A DNA stretch of 30,327 bases from DAOUKH01 sp034421515 (GCA_034421515.1 DAOUKH010000060.1:1-30327); one strand, 5' to 3'. Positions 7,275 through 14,086 are shown, counted from the stretch's first letter. Numbers and translations are program-made. Notes: generated by a model not told the origin, from the sequence alone.

Positions 7275-8492
7275 TTGGGGCCGGCGATTCTGCGCGGCAT
7301 CCGTGTGCTGGAGCTTGGGGACTACGTCTCCGCGGCATTTGGGGCGCGGCTGCTCTGCGACTACGGCGCCGAGGTCATCAAGATCGAAGCGCCGGGCGGG
7401 GGCGACACGGCGCGGCGGCACGGGCCGTTTCCCGACTCCGGCCCCGATCCCGAGGCCAGCGGCCTGTTCATGTTCCTCAACCGGGGCAAGCTGGGCGCCA
7501 CGATCGACTTGACGCAAGCCGCCGGCCGCGACGTCGTCCGCAACCTCATCGAGGTCTGCGACGTCGTCATTCACAACTACCTGCCGCAGGAGCTGGAGGC
7601 CCTCGGCTTCGAGTACGAAGCGGTCCGGGCGATCAACCCGAGCGTCGTGCTGACTTCGGTCACGGTCTTCGGGCAGGAGGGACCGTACAGCCGCCACAAG
7701 GCCTACGCGCTCAACGGGAGCTGCGCCGGCGGCGCCGCCCACCGGATCGGCGACCCCGACCGCCACCCTCTGGCGATGCCGTACAGTCGCGCCGACCTGT
7801 GGGGCGGGCTCAACGCCGCGCCGGCCGTCCTGCTCGCGCTGCTGGCGCGCCGCCGGGACGGTCCCGGACAGCACGTTGACATCGCCGCGGCCGACGCGAT
7901 GAACGACTTCGGGAACGGCGGCGACATGATCGCCTACGCCGCCGACGGCTACGAGACGCGCCGCCACGGCATGCATACCCCCATCAGCTATCCCTACAGC
8001 GTCCTGCCGTGTAAGGACGGGCACGTTTCGATGATCCTGGGCAACGAGCACCACTGGCAGCGGCTGCTCGACATCATGGGACGGCCAGAGTGGACCAAGG
8101 ACCCGCGGTTCCAGAACCGCACGGAGATTGGCGCGCTCTACGCCAAGGAGGTCGACGAGCATCTGAAGGGGTTCCTCGCGGGCTTCACCAAGGACGAGTT
8201 CTGGAAAATGTGCCGCGAGAACGGCCTGCCCTGGCACGCCGCGCAGACGGTCGAGGACGTCCTCGCGTGGGACCTGCTCGAGGGACGGGGGTACTGGCGC
8301 GAGGCGGAAGACGGCGGAGGACGGCGCTGGCGGCTGCCGGGGCCTCTGTTCGGCACGCCGGGCGGCGAGCCCGACGCTCCCGGCACGCGCGCCCCACGGC
8401 TCGGTGAGCACAATGGCTATGTGCTCGGCGGGCTGCTGGGGCTGGGGGCGGACCGCGTCGCCCGCCTGCGGCGGGCGGAGGTCCTGTCGTGA
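7275..8492 (+). CDS. Class III CoA-transferase (CaiB/BaiF family), first of a pair
   Basis: This 405-residue family III CoA transferase moves CoA between carboxylic acids through an aspartyl-CoA intermediate. The N-terminal Rossmann half opens with GIRVLELGDYVSAAFGARLL and GAEVIKIEAP, both typical. The likely catalytic Asp is D174 in YSRADLWGG. The start TTG at 7275 is chosen because AGGGGAGG ends five bases before it; an upstream TTG at 7251 would sit at the predicted transcript start. The next CoA-transferase gene overlaps this stop by four bases (GTGA), so the two are translationally coupled. Such pairs can form heteromeric enzymes, for example the SmtA/SmtB and BbsE/BbsF systems. The acid substrate is unknown. 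Confidence 0.88.
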   Translation: MGPAILRGIRVLELGDYVSAAFGARLLCDYGAEVIKIEAPGGGDTARRHGPFPDSGPDPEASGLFMFLNRGKLGATIDLTQAAGRDVVRNLIEVCDVVIHNYLPQELEALGFEYEAVRAINPSVVLTSVTVFGQEGPYSRHKAYALNGSCAGGAAHRIGDPDRHPLAMPYSRADLWGGLNAAPAVLLALLARRRDGPGQHVDIAAADAMNDFGNGGDMIAYAADGYETRRHGMHTPISYPYSVLPCKDGHVSMILGNEHHWQRLLDIMGRPEWTKDPRFQNRTEIGALYAKEVDEHLKGFLAGFTKDEFWKMCRENGLPWHAAQTVEDVLAWDLLEGRGYWREAEDGGGRRWRLPGPLFGTPGGEPDAPGTRAPRLGEHNGYVLGGLLGLGADRVARLRRAEVLS

Positions 8493-9703
8493 CCGGCCGG
8501 TATCCGCTGGACGGCTACCGCGTGGTCGAGATCTCGCAGATCTGGGCGGCGCCGCAGCTTGCGTCGTCGCTCGGCGACATGGGGGCCGAGGTCATCCGGG
8601 TGGAGTCGATGGCGAGCACCGACGTGGCCCGCGTGGGCGGCGCGGTGAAGCACGAGTACCGCCACCTCCTGGACTACCAGCGCCACGCCCGCAGCCGCGC
8701 CGCGTACGTCACGCTCAACATCCGCGAACCGGAGGGGATGGCGTACTTCCACGACCTACTCCGCACCGCCGACGTCTTCGTCTGCAACCTGTCGCCGCGC
8801 GTGCTCAAGAAGCTCAAGCTGACCTACGCGGACGTACGCAAGCTGCGCCCCGACATCGTCATGGTCACCATTTCAGCGGCGGGCCAGGACGGGCCGTGGA
8901 GCGACCTGGTGGCCTTCGGCCCCGCGATGAACGCCGTGGTCGGCAGCGATTTGCTCGTGGGCTACCCCGGCGACGATGTGTTCATGTCGTCGTACTGGGA
9001 CGCCGACCCCGCGATGGGGATGGCAGCGTCGTACGCAGTCTTCCTTGCCCTGTACCGCCGGGAGGAGACGGGGGAGGGCGGGCACATGGACATGAGCTTC
9101 GCCGAGTTCCTCACGGGGCTGCTCGGCGAGCCGATCGTCGAGATGCAGATGACCGGGCGGAACCCGACGCCGCAGGGGAACCGGCACCCCTGGCAGTCGC
9201 CGCACGGGGTCTACCCCACGTCGGAGGAGGACCGGTGGGTCGGCGTCGCGGTGGCGAAGGAGGAGGAGTGGGCGGCGCTCTGCGGCGCGATCGGCCGTCC
9301 CGAGCTTGCCGGCGACGCCCGATTCAACGAGATGGCCAAGCGCGTCGAGCGGCGCGACGAGGTCGACGAGATCGTGTCGTCGTGGACGCGGGGGCGCACC
9401 AACTACGAGGCGACGGAGGTCTTGCAGGCGGCGGGGGTCGCCGCCACGCCCGCGTTCACCATCGCCGAGATCTACCACGACGAACACCACCGCTTCCGCC
9501 GCACGTCGATCAAGATGGACGAGGCCGGGTTCGAGCGCGAATTGATCACCTACGGCGTGTCGTGGCGTCTGAGCCGCACGCCCGGAGCCTTCCGGCGGCT
9601 GGGACAGCCCGTGAGCGGGGACAACCAGCGCTTCTACCAGGGTTTTTTCGGCCTGACCGCCGAGCGCGTCGCCGAGCTGGAGGCGCGGAAGGTGTTCTAC
9701 TAG
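8489..9703 (+). CDS. Class III CoA-transferase (CaiB/BaiF family), second of a pair
   Basis: This 404-residue protein is a paralogue of the preceding CoA transferase. It begins GYRVVEISQIWAAPQLASSL and has GAEVIRVES, corresponding to the first family motifs. The candidate catalytic residue is D173 (or D171) in YWDADPAMG. The start GTG at 8489 overlaps the upstream stop as GTGA, and a GGAGG at 8477-8481 lies seven bases before it inside the upstream gene. Both proteins are full length and keep the catalytic Asp region, so neither looks degenerate. They may form one heteromer or act on different acids. The gene ends just before a family B repeat and the moaD promoter. Confidence 0.88.
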   Translation: MTGRYPLDGYRVVEISQIWAAPQLASSLGDMGAEVIRVESMASTDVARVGGAVKHEYRHLLDYQRHARSRAAYVTLNIREPEGMAYFHDLLRTADVFVCNLSPRVLKKLKLTYADVRKLRPDIVMVTISAAGQDGPWSDLVAFGPAMNAVVGSDLLVGYPGDDVFMSSYWDADPAMGMAASYAVFLALYRREETGEGGHMDMSFAEFLTGLLGEPIVEMQMTGRNPTPQGNRHPWQSPHGVYPTSEEDRWVGVAVAKEEEWAALCGAIGRPELAGDARFNEMAKRVERRDEVDEIVSSWTRGRTNYEATEVLQAAGVAATPAFTIAEIYHDEHHRFRRTSIKMDEAGFERELITYGVSWRLSRTPGAFRRLGQPVSGDNQRFYQGFFGLTAERVAELEARKVFY

Positions 9704-9775
9704 GCTTAGGCGCCGGGGCGACGTCCGGAGACCTTGCGTAACCTTGACCAAGCCCAGCGAGGCCATTCGGGGGAT

Positions 9776-9817
9776 GGGAACGGGCGATTCGCGAATCGCC
9801 CCTACAGGGGAGGTCGC
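9776..9817 (+). repeat. Family B interspersed palindromic repeat, copy 1
   Basis: A perfect 20-bp palindrome, GGGCGATTCGCGAATCGCCC (9782-9801), is followed by CCTACAGGGGAGG. It recurs with one change at 11203 and more diverged at 24991. It lies between the second CoA transferase and the moaD promoter. An 11-bp direct repeat, GCGACGTCCGG, flanks the area at 9718-9728 and 9829-9839. Confidence 0.8.
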
Positions 9818-9839
9818 CCGCCACCGTCGCGACGTCCGG

Positions 9840-9869
9840 TTGAGCCGGAATCGGGGCGGCCTCTATAAT
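9840..9869 (+). promoter_or_regulatory. Sigma70-like promoter for moaD-moaE
   Basis: TTGAGC (9840-9845) and a perfect TATAAT (9864-9869) are separated by 18 bp. The transcript would start near 9876, about 23 bases before the moaD ATG. Confidence 0.7.
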
Positions 9870-9898
9870 TTCTTCCGGCGGACGATGGTGAACTCCTG

Positions 9899-10171
9899 AT
9901 GAACGTGCGGGCGAGGTTCTTCGCGCTCTACCGCGAGCGCATCGGCAGGGAGACCGCCGACTACGAGGTCGGCGGCGGGTCGACCGTCGGCGACCTGATT
10001 GAGGCCGTTATGCAGGACCATCCCGGACTGTGTCCTAACCCTTCGGCGCTCGTGGCCGCCGTCAACCAGGAGTACGTGGGGCACGACCATCCCTTGGCTG
10101 AGGGCGACGAGGTTGCCTTCATCCCGCCGGTGAGCGGCGGCGCGCCCTTCGTGGGCGGAGGCGGTCGATGA
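9899..10171 (+). CDS. moaD: Molybdopterin synthase small subunit MoaD, with a C-terminal extension
   Basis: This 90-residue ubiquitin-fold protein carries sulfur, as a C-terminal thiocarboxylate, for molybdopterin synthesis. The beta-grasp pattern and the EGDEVAFIPPVSGG end are characteristic. In the family the Gly-Gly is the last pair of residues. Here it is at 80-81 and nine more residues follow (APFVGGGGR). Those extra codons contain the GGAGG Shine-Dalgarno of moaE, whose ATG overlaps the moaD stop as ATGA. Either the tail is removed to expose Gly81, as happens in fused MoaD-MoaE proteins such as MoaX, or the terminal GGGGR is somehow tolerated. The product probably supplies the molybdenum hydroxylase at the left edge of the window. 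Confidence 0.88.
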   Translation: MNVRARFFALYRERIGRETADYEVGGGSTVGDLIEAVMQDHPGLCPNPSALVAAVNQEYVGHDHPLAEGDEVAFIPPVSGGAPFVGGGGR

Positions 10172-10581
10172 TCATCGTCACGCGAGAGGAGATGGACCCG
10201 CGGGACGTCGAGGCCAGCCTCTCGCCTCAGGTGCATGGCGCGGTGCTGACCTTCCAGGGCACCGTCCGGCTCTGGAGCGAGGGGCGGAAGGTCGATTACC
10301 TCGACTATGAGGCCTACCCCGCGATGGCGGAGGCGAAGCTCCGCGAGATCGCCGACGAGGTGCGGCAGCGGGAGGACGTGGAGGACATCGCGATCTATCA
10401 CCGCATCGGCAAGCTGAACGTGGGCGAGACGAGCCTCGTGGTCTCCGTCGCCGCGAAGCACCGCCGGCCCGGCTTCGACGCCTGCCTGTATACGATCGAG
10501 CGGATCAAAGAGATCGTGCCGATCTGGAAGAAGGAAGTCTGGGCCGACGGGGAGCACTGGGTCGGCACGGAAGGGGCGTGA
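10168..10581 (+). CDS. moaE: Molybdopterin synthase catalytic subunit MoaE
   Basis: This 137-residue protein is the large subunit of molybdopterin synthase, which inserts two sulfurs into cyclic pyranopterin monophosphate using thiocarboxylated MoaD. Conserved motifs are GAVLTFQGTVR near the N-terminus, LDYEAYPAMAE, HRIGKLNVGETS, and the active-site block AKHRRPGFDA ... ERIKEIVPIWKKE, which holds the two lysines needed for catalysis. The length is normal for the family. The start overlaps the moaD stop by four bases (ATGA) with GGAGG at 10157-10161, so translation is coupled to give balanced amounts of the two subunits. Downstream, a family A repeat separates it from the convergent SnoaL-like gene. 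Confidence 0.95.
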   Translation: MIIVTREEMDPRDVEASLSPQVHGAVLTFQGTVRLWSEGRKVDYLDYEAYPAMAEAKLREIADEVRQREDVEDIAIYHRIGKLNVGETSLVVSVAAKHRRPGFDACLYTIERIKEIVPIWKKEVWADGEHWVGTEGA

Positions 10582-10668
10582 GGGAGTAGACCTCCTCCCG
10601 GACACCTTTGGGTAGCCGGCGTTGGGGGCGCGAGGGAGGCAGGTTCGCCTGACCTTCGGTGCCGATCA

Positions 10669-10758
10669 GGGGGCCCCTCATCTCAATCTTCTCCCGAGGC
10701 GAGAAGAGGCAAGACCCCACCCGGCGGCGCCCCACCGGCGCGCCCTGCGGGCGGGCTG
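10669..10758 (+). repeat. Family A interspersed repeat, copy 3 (left part)
   Basis: This copy reads GGGGGCCCCTCATCTCAATC then CTTCTCCC-GAGGC-GAGAAG, and continues to GGCGCGCCCTGCGGGCGGGC. It is close to the copy at 5537 over its left half. It ends next to the stop codon of the SnoaL-like gene. The rest of the 178-bp gap after moaE (10582-10668) shows nothing clear. Confidence 0.7.
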
Positions 10759-10759
10759 T

Positions 10760-11155
10760 CTACTGGCTGACCGGGGAGCCGTGGTGGTGGGCGACGCGCC
10801 ACTCGCCGAGTCGGCGCCTGAAGAGGTTGGTGGCCTGGATCTTGCCCTCGACGACTCTGCCGTCGAGCACCTGGGTGAGGTTCTCGGTGCAGGAGACCCA
10901 AGCGGCGTCGCCCTCGACGACTACTTCGGCGCCGGTGATGTCGAAGTGCATCAGCGTCGCGTTCTCGAAGATGCGCTGCCAGCTTTCCATGACCGGCTCG
11001 CGGCCGCTGAGGAGCGGCCAGCCGGGGTGGACGCAGAGGACCGGCTCTTCATGGTCCCAGACGGCGTCCATCGCCTCGATGCTCAGGCTCTGGAAGGCGG
11101 AGTAGAAGGCGGCGTTGGCCGCCAGCACCGCCGCTTCGTCGCTCGACTGGGCCAT
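10760..11155 (-). CDS. SnoaL-like / NTF2-fold protein
   Basis: This 131-residue protein has the look of the SnoaL-3/DUF4440 branch of the NTF2-like cone fold. It has an N-terminal helix pair (AAVLAANAAFYSAFQSLSIEAMDAVWD), a PVLCVHPGWPLLSGREPVMESW segment, and a C-terminal beta sheet with ITGAEVVVEGDAAWVSCTEN and FRRRLGEWRVAHHHGSP. Members include isomerases, hydratases and non-catalytic ligand-binding proteins, so no reaction can be assigned. ATG 11155 is chosen because further upstream the frame runs through family A and B repeat sequence. There is no clear Shine-Dalgarno. A perfect -10 TATAAT lies upstream at 11247-11252, which puts a family B palindrome in the predicted 5' leader. Confidence 0.75.
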   Translation of the reverse strand: MAQSSDEAAVLAANAAFYSAFQSLSIEAMDAVWDHEEPVLCVHPGWPLLSGREPVMESWQRIFENATLMHFDITGAEVVVEGDAAWVSCTENLTQVLDGRVVEGKIQATNLFRRRLGEWRVAHHHGSPVSQ

Positions 11156-11196
11156 GGGGTGACCGCCTGGATCGAGACTCTCGGGCTCGCTTCTCT

Positions 11197-11240
11197 GGGA
11201 GCGGGCGATTCGTGAATCGCCCCTACAGGGGAGGGAGCGG
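11197..11240 (+). repeat. Family B interspersed palindromic repeat, copy 2
   Basis: GGGCGATTCGTGAATCGCCC (11203-11222) differs from copy 1 by one base at the centre and is also followed by CCTACAGGGGAGG. It falls within the predicted leader of the SnoaL-like gene. Confidence 0.8.
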
Positions 11241-11246
11241 GCGCCG

Positions 11247-11252
11247 ATTATA
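11247..11252 (-). promoter_or_regulatory. -10 element for the SnoaL-like gene
   Basis: A perfect TATAAT on the minus strand would start a transcript near 11240, giving an 85-base leader. No convincing -35 element was found. Confidence 0.4.
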
Positions 11253-11271
11253 CTCCTGCGCGCGGCGTAGG

Positions 11272-11373
11272 AAGCGGCGCCCTGCGGGCGCTCGCGCGCC
11301 TGACGGCGCGCGCCCTCTCTCAAATCTCCGCCACGGGGGAGAGGGTTAAGACGGCCCCCCAGAGGGGGCCTTA
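11272..11373 (+). repeat. Family A interspersed repeat, copy 4
   Basis: This copy reads GCGCCCTGCGGGCGC, then a perfect stem GCGCGCC-TGAC-GGCGCGC (11294-11311), then CCCTCTCTCAAATCTCC and GGGGGAGAGGGTTAAGACGG. The first half is almost identical to the copy at 24908. With copy 5 and family B copy 2 it fills the 440-bp gap between the SnoaL-like gene and glnA (11156-11595). No gene is supported in that gap. Confidence 0.75.
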
Positions 11374-11426
11374 GCAGAATGGGGCTGCAGGTTGCGTTGC
11401 GGTTGGCGCACCCATCCCCACGCCCC

Positions 11427-11537
11427 GCCCTCACCCCAACCCTCCCCCAGCGGGAGAGGGGGAAGAGGGGACCACCGTGCCTCGCCCCGGGCCTCTCTCA
11501 GTCTCTCCCAGGGGGAGCGAGGCTTGGGGTTGTCTCA
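11427..11537 (+). repeat. Family A interspersed repeat, copy 5 (two degenerate units)
   Basis: There are two units in tandem. CCCTCACCCCAACCCTCCCC with CAGCGGGAGAGGGG is at about 11429-11461, and CCTCTCTCAGTCTCTCCC with AGGGGGAGCGAGGCTTGGGG is at about 11492-11530. The second ends with GTTGTCTC, like the tail of copy 1. Confidence 0.65.
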
Positions 11538-11543
11538 AAGAGA

Positions 11544-11571
11544 AGAGGGCCCGGATGTCCGGGCCCTCTTT
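11544..11571 (-). terminator. Intrinsic-type terminator of glnA
   Basis: A perfect 12-bp stem, AAGAGGGCCCGG / CCGGGCCCTCTT with a 4-base loop, begins about 25 bases after the glnA stop. On the minus strand it is followed by CTCTTTG, a weak T-run. Its strength and position fit a glnA terminator. Confidence 0.75.
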
Positions 11572-11595
11572 GCTCTTCGGTGGGACGGGCGCGGG

Positions 11596-13044
11596 CTAGT
11601 AGTCCGAGTACATGAAGAACTCGTAGGGGTGCGGGCGGAGGCGGAGCTCGTCGACCTCGTTCTCGCGCTTGTAGGCGATCCAGGTCTCGATGAGGTCGGG
11701 GGTGAAGACGTCGCCGCGGAGGAGGAACTCGTTGTCTTCCTCCAGGGTGGCGAGGGCTTCTTCGAGGCTGTGGGGCACCGTCTTGACCTTGGCCAGTTCC
11801 TCCGGCGGGAGGTGGTAGATGTCCTTGTCCAGAGGATCGCCGGGGTCGATCTTGTTGATGACGCCGTCGAGGCCAGCCATGAGCATGGCGGGGAAGGCGA
11901 GGTAGGGGTTGGCCGTGGCGTCCGGCGGGCGGAACTCGATGCGGCGCGCGGCCGGGCCGGTGGCGGCCACCGGGATGCGGACGCAGGCGCTGCGGTTCCG
12001 CTGCGAGAAGGCGAGGTTGACGGGGGCCTCGAAGCCGGGCACCAGCCGCTTGTAGGAGTTCGTGGTGGGGGCGGCAAAGGCCAGGATGGCGCCGGCGTGC
12101 TTCAGCAGCCCGCCGATGTAGTAGCGGCACATCTCGCTGATGAGGCCGTAGCCCTGCTCGTCGTAGAAGAGGTTCACGCCGTCCTTCCACAGGCTCTGGT
12201 GGACGTGCATGCCCGTGCCGTTGTCACCGAAGATCGGCTTGGGCATGAAGGTCAACACTTTGTCGTTGCGGAAGGCCACGTTGCGCATGACGTGCTTGGC
12301 GAGTATCACCGTGTCGGCCTGGTCGCGGAGGGGGCCGTAGCGTAGGTCGACCTCGCCCTGGCCCGCCGTGGCGACCTCGTGGTGGTGAACCTCCATCCGC
12401 ACGCCGAGGTCCATGAGCGTCGTGACCATCTCGGAGCGGATGTCCTGCAGCGTGTCGATGGGCGGGGTAGGGAAGTAACCGCCCTTGTGCTTGGGCCGGT
12501 AGGCCAGGTTCGGACCCTCGGCACCGCTGAAGATGTCGGCCTCGCGGCCCGAGTGCCAGATACCTTCGTCCGACTCTATGAGGTAGTGGGCGGAGTGCGC
12601 GTTCTGGTCGAACGACATGCCGTCGAAGATGAAGAACTCAAGCTCGGGGCCCCAGAAGCTGGCGTCGGCGATGCCCGTTGATTTCAGGAACTCCTCGGCC
12701 TTCGTGGCCACGTAGCGCGGATCCCGGCTGTAGCGGTCGCGGGTGATCGGGTCCCTGATGTCGCAGGAGATGCTGAGCGTTTCTTCCTCATAGAACGGCT
12801 CGTCGTAGGCCGTCGTGGGGTCGGGGAAGAGCAGCATGTCGCTCTCGTTGATGTCCTGGAAGCCGCGAATGCTCGACCCGTCGAAGCCGAGGCCGTTCTC
12901 GAAGGCTCCCATGTCGAACTCTTGGTTCGTCACCGAGAAGTGCTGCAGGGTGCCGAGCAGGTCGGTGAACTTGATGTCGATGATCCGGATGCCCTCGGAC
13001 TCGATGTAGTCGAGGACTTCCTGCGGGCTGGTGAACTTGGGCAT
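11596..13044 (-). CDS. glnA: Glutamine synthetase, type I
   Basis: This 482-residue enzyme condenses glutamate and ammonia to glutamine with ATP; type I enzymes are cytoplasmic dodecamers. The beta-grasp N-terminus has GFDGSSIRGFQ (53-63). Metal and substrate residues are visible in GPELEFF (132-138), the HHHEVATAGQGE region (220-231), GTGMHVHQS (276-284), KRLVPGFEAPV and RRIEFRPPDATANPYLA. Y410 in KDIYHLPPEE is at the adenylylation-site position of the GSI-beta type, although no adenylyltransferase gene is in view. The start ATG at 13044 has a GGAGGAG eight bases upstream. A promoter and a GlnR-box-like site lie before it, and the upstream gene encodes a GlnR-like regulator. A strong hairpin follows the stop. 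Confidence 0.97.
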   Translation of the reverse strand: MPKFTSPQEVLDYIESEGIRIIDIKFTDLLGTLQHFSVTNQEFDMGAFENGLGFDGSSIRGFQDINESDMLLFPDPTTAYDEPFYEEETLSISCDIRDPITRDRYSRDPRYVATKAEEFLKSTGIADASFWGPELEFFIFDGMSFDQNAHSAHYLIESDEGIWHSGREADIFSGAEGPNLAYRPKHKGGYFPTPPIDTLQDIRSEMVTTLMDLGVRMEVHHHEVATAGQGEVDLRYGPLRDQADTVILAKHVMRNVAFRNDKVLTFMPKPIFGDNGTGMHVHQSLWKDGVNLFYDEQGYGLISEMCRYYIGGLLKHAGAILAFAAPTTNSYKRLVPGFEAPVNLAFSQRNRSACVRIPVAATGPAARRIEFRPPDATANPYLAFPAMLMAGLDGVINKIDPGDPLDKDIYHLPPEELAKVKTVPHSLEEALATLEEDNEFLLRGDVFTPDLIETWIAYKRENEVDELRLRPHPYEFFMYSDY

Positions 13045-13124
13045 GTTGTGTAGCTCCTCCGGGCGTGCGCCCCCGCCGCGCCGCAAGCCGACGCAAACAT
13101 CGCCGCGGCACGGATATCATGTCG

Positions 13125-13154
13125 ATTATCGTCAGGCTTTCACGCGGATGCCAG
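13125..13154 (-). promoter_or_regulatory. Predicted glnA promoter
   Basis: On the minus strand, CTGGCA (plus coordinates 13149-13154) and GATAAT (13125-13130) are separated by 18 bp. The -35 is weak (4 of 6), which suits a promoter that needs an activator. Confidence 0.5.
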
Positions 13155-13162
13155 ACGCCTAT

Positions 13163-13179
13163 GTAACAGTATTGTTAAC
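13163..13179. promoter_or_regulatory. GlnR-box-like operator upstream of glnA
   Basis: The site reads GTAAC-AGTATT-GTTAAC. It has perfect arms TAACA/TGTTA with a 4-base spacer, and also resembles the actinobacterial GlnR pattern GTnAC-N6-GnnAC with one imperfect base in the second half. It ends eight bases upstream of the predicted glnA -35, centred near -53, a usual place for an activator. It is an AT-rich island in GC-rich DNA. Confidence 0.5.
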
Positions 13180-13207
13180 CGCGAGCCGCCAGGAAAACCA
13201 GGCCGGG

Positions 13208-13888
13208 CTACGGGTCGTCCCGGAACCGGTAGCCAACGTTGCGCACCGTGTCGATGAAGGTGGCGGGCCCGTTCTCGATCTTGCTCCGTAGCCGCCGGAT
13301 GTGGACGTCCACCGTCCGCGTGCCGCCGTAGTAGTCATAGCCCCACACCGCGTTCAGAAGGTGCTCGCGAGAAAAGACCTTCCCCGGGTTCGTGGCGAAG
13401 AACTTCAGTAGCTCGTACTCCTTGAAGGTAAGCTCCATCCGACGCCCGCCCTGCGTCACCTCGTACCGCGACAGGTCGATCGCGAGGTCGCCCGCGCGGA
13501 TGGTCTGGTCGCCGTCCTGCGGGTCGGCCCGCTCTATGAGGCGCTTCATGCGCAGGACGAGCTCCTGCGGCCGGTGCGGGGAGAGCGAGAAGTCGTCGAA
13601 GCCGCCCGCGTGAGCATAGTCCGCCAGGCTCTGGTTGGGGATCAGCGCGAGCACCGGGATGTGCGGCGCCGACTCGGTGCACAGCGTCATCAGTGCGGCG
13701 ATCTCGTCGTCGCCCGGGGAGCGTATCGAGCAATCGACGACGACGAGGTCCGGCTGCTCGCGGGAGAGCAAGTCGCGGGCCTCGGCCGGATCGACGGCGA
13801 GCAAGGGAAACGCCTCACTCATGGCGGAGGCGGCCATTGCCGTCTGGCTTCCGGGGCTCTCGCCCCCCACGATCAAGATGCGGCGCAT
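13208..13888 (-). CDS. GlnR-like orphan OmpR-family response regulator
   Basis: This 226-residue protein is a receiver-like domain (1-120) joined to an OmpR/PhoB winged helix (about 128-224). The receiver is atypical. The acidic pair after strand one is replaced by Gly (IVGGES, 8-9) and the conserved Lys before Pro is Ser103; D52 in VVVDCS remains at the phosphoacceptor position. The DNA-binding domain, with ELTFKEYELLKFF, VWGYDYYGGTRTVDVHIRRL and TVRNVGYRF, is strikingly like actinobacterial GlnR, a phosphorylation-independent nitrogen regulator. No histidine kinase is adjacent. The next gene is glnA, with a GlnR-box-like site between them. ATG 13888 is preferred because an extended -10 (13929-13934) puts the transcript start downstream of the alternative ATG at 13930. 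Confidence 0.85.
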   Translation of the reverse strand: MRRILIVGGESPGSQTAMAASAMSEAFPLLAVDPAEARDLLSREQPDLVVVDCSIRSPGDDEIAALMTLCTESAPHIPVLALIPNQSLADYAHAGGFDDFSLSPHRPQELVLRMKRLIERADPQDGDQTIRAGDLAIDLSRYEVTQGGRRMELTFKEYELLKFFATNPGKVFSREHLLNAVWGYDYYGGTRTVDVHIRRLRSKIENGPATFIDTVRNVGYRFRDDP

Positions 13889-13928
13889 GGCATGAAGGTA
13901 GATTCCAGACGAATTCGGGACGGTGTGC

Positions 13929-13934
13929 ATGATA
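13929..13934 (-). promoter_or_regulatory. Extended -10 promoter for the GlnR-like gene
   Basis: On the minus strand the sequence TGCTATCAT has the TGn extension and TATCAT as -10. The predicted start near 13922 leaves a 34-base leader. No clear -35 is seen, as expected for an extended -10 promoter. Confidence 0.4.
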
Positions 13935-13987
13935 GCAGACGGGCCCGGCGCCCCTAGTCGCCGTACGCCGCGCCGGACGCCCGTTCC

Positions 13988-14016
13988 TTGACCCGATAGG
14001 ATCGGCGGGGTAGCAT
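13988..14016 (+). promoter_or_regulatory. Sigma70-like promoter for lysA
   Basis: TTGACC (13988-13993) and TAGCAT (14011-14016) are separated by 17 bp. The transcript would start near 14023, about 73 bases before the chosen lysA start. Confidence 0.65.
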
Positions 14017-14041
14017 TTCTGTGTCGAAATCGACTTCTTCC

Positions 14042-14086
14042 CGGGGCGCGGCGCCCCGTGATTTGGTTCCGGGCCGAAGCGGCCCG
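14042..14086 (+). promoter_or_regulatory. Two hairpins in the lysA leader
   Basis: CGGGGCGC-G-GCGCCCCG (14042-14058) and CGGGCC-GAAGC-GGCCCG (14070-14086) are consecutive inverted repeats inside the predicted leader. The second touches the GAGG Shine-Dalgarno at 14086-14089 and could affect translation. No known riboswitch fold was recognised. Confidence 0.4.

Noticed and set aside
7182..8411. Open frame of 409 codons on the minus strand
   Set aside because: It runs antisense across the first CoA-transferase gene, which has clear motifs, promoter and Shine-Dalgarno. The translation is low-complexity and rich in Val, Arg and His, as expected for the shadow frame of GC-rich DNA.
8404..9741. 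Open frame of 445 codons on the plus strand, overlapping the second CoA transferase
   Set aside because: The Arg/Gly/Pro-rich translation has no family pattern, whereas the other frame encodes a complete CaiB/BaiF protein.
10582..10668. Terminator after moaE
   Set aside because: Only very short stems (four base pairs) without a T-run were seen.
11156..11595. Possible small gene in the 440-bp gap before glnA
   Set aside because: The gap consists of family A and B repeats and the glnA terminator. The only open frames translate the repeats.
11392..12345. Open frame of 317 codons opposite glnA
   Set aside because: It starts in repeat sequence and runs antisense to a highly conserved glutamine synthetase.
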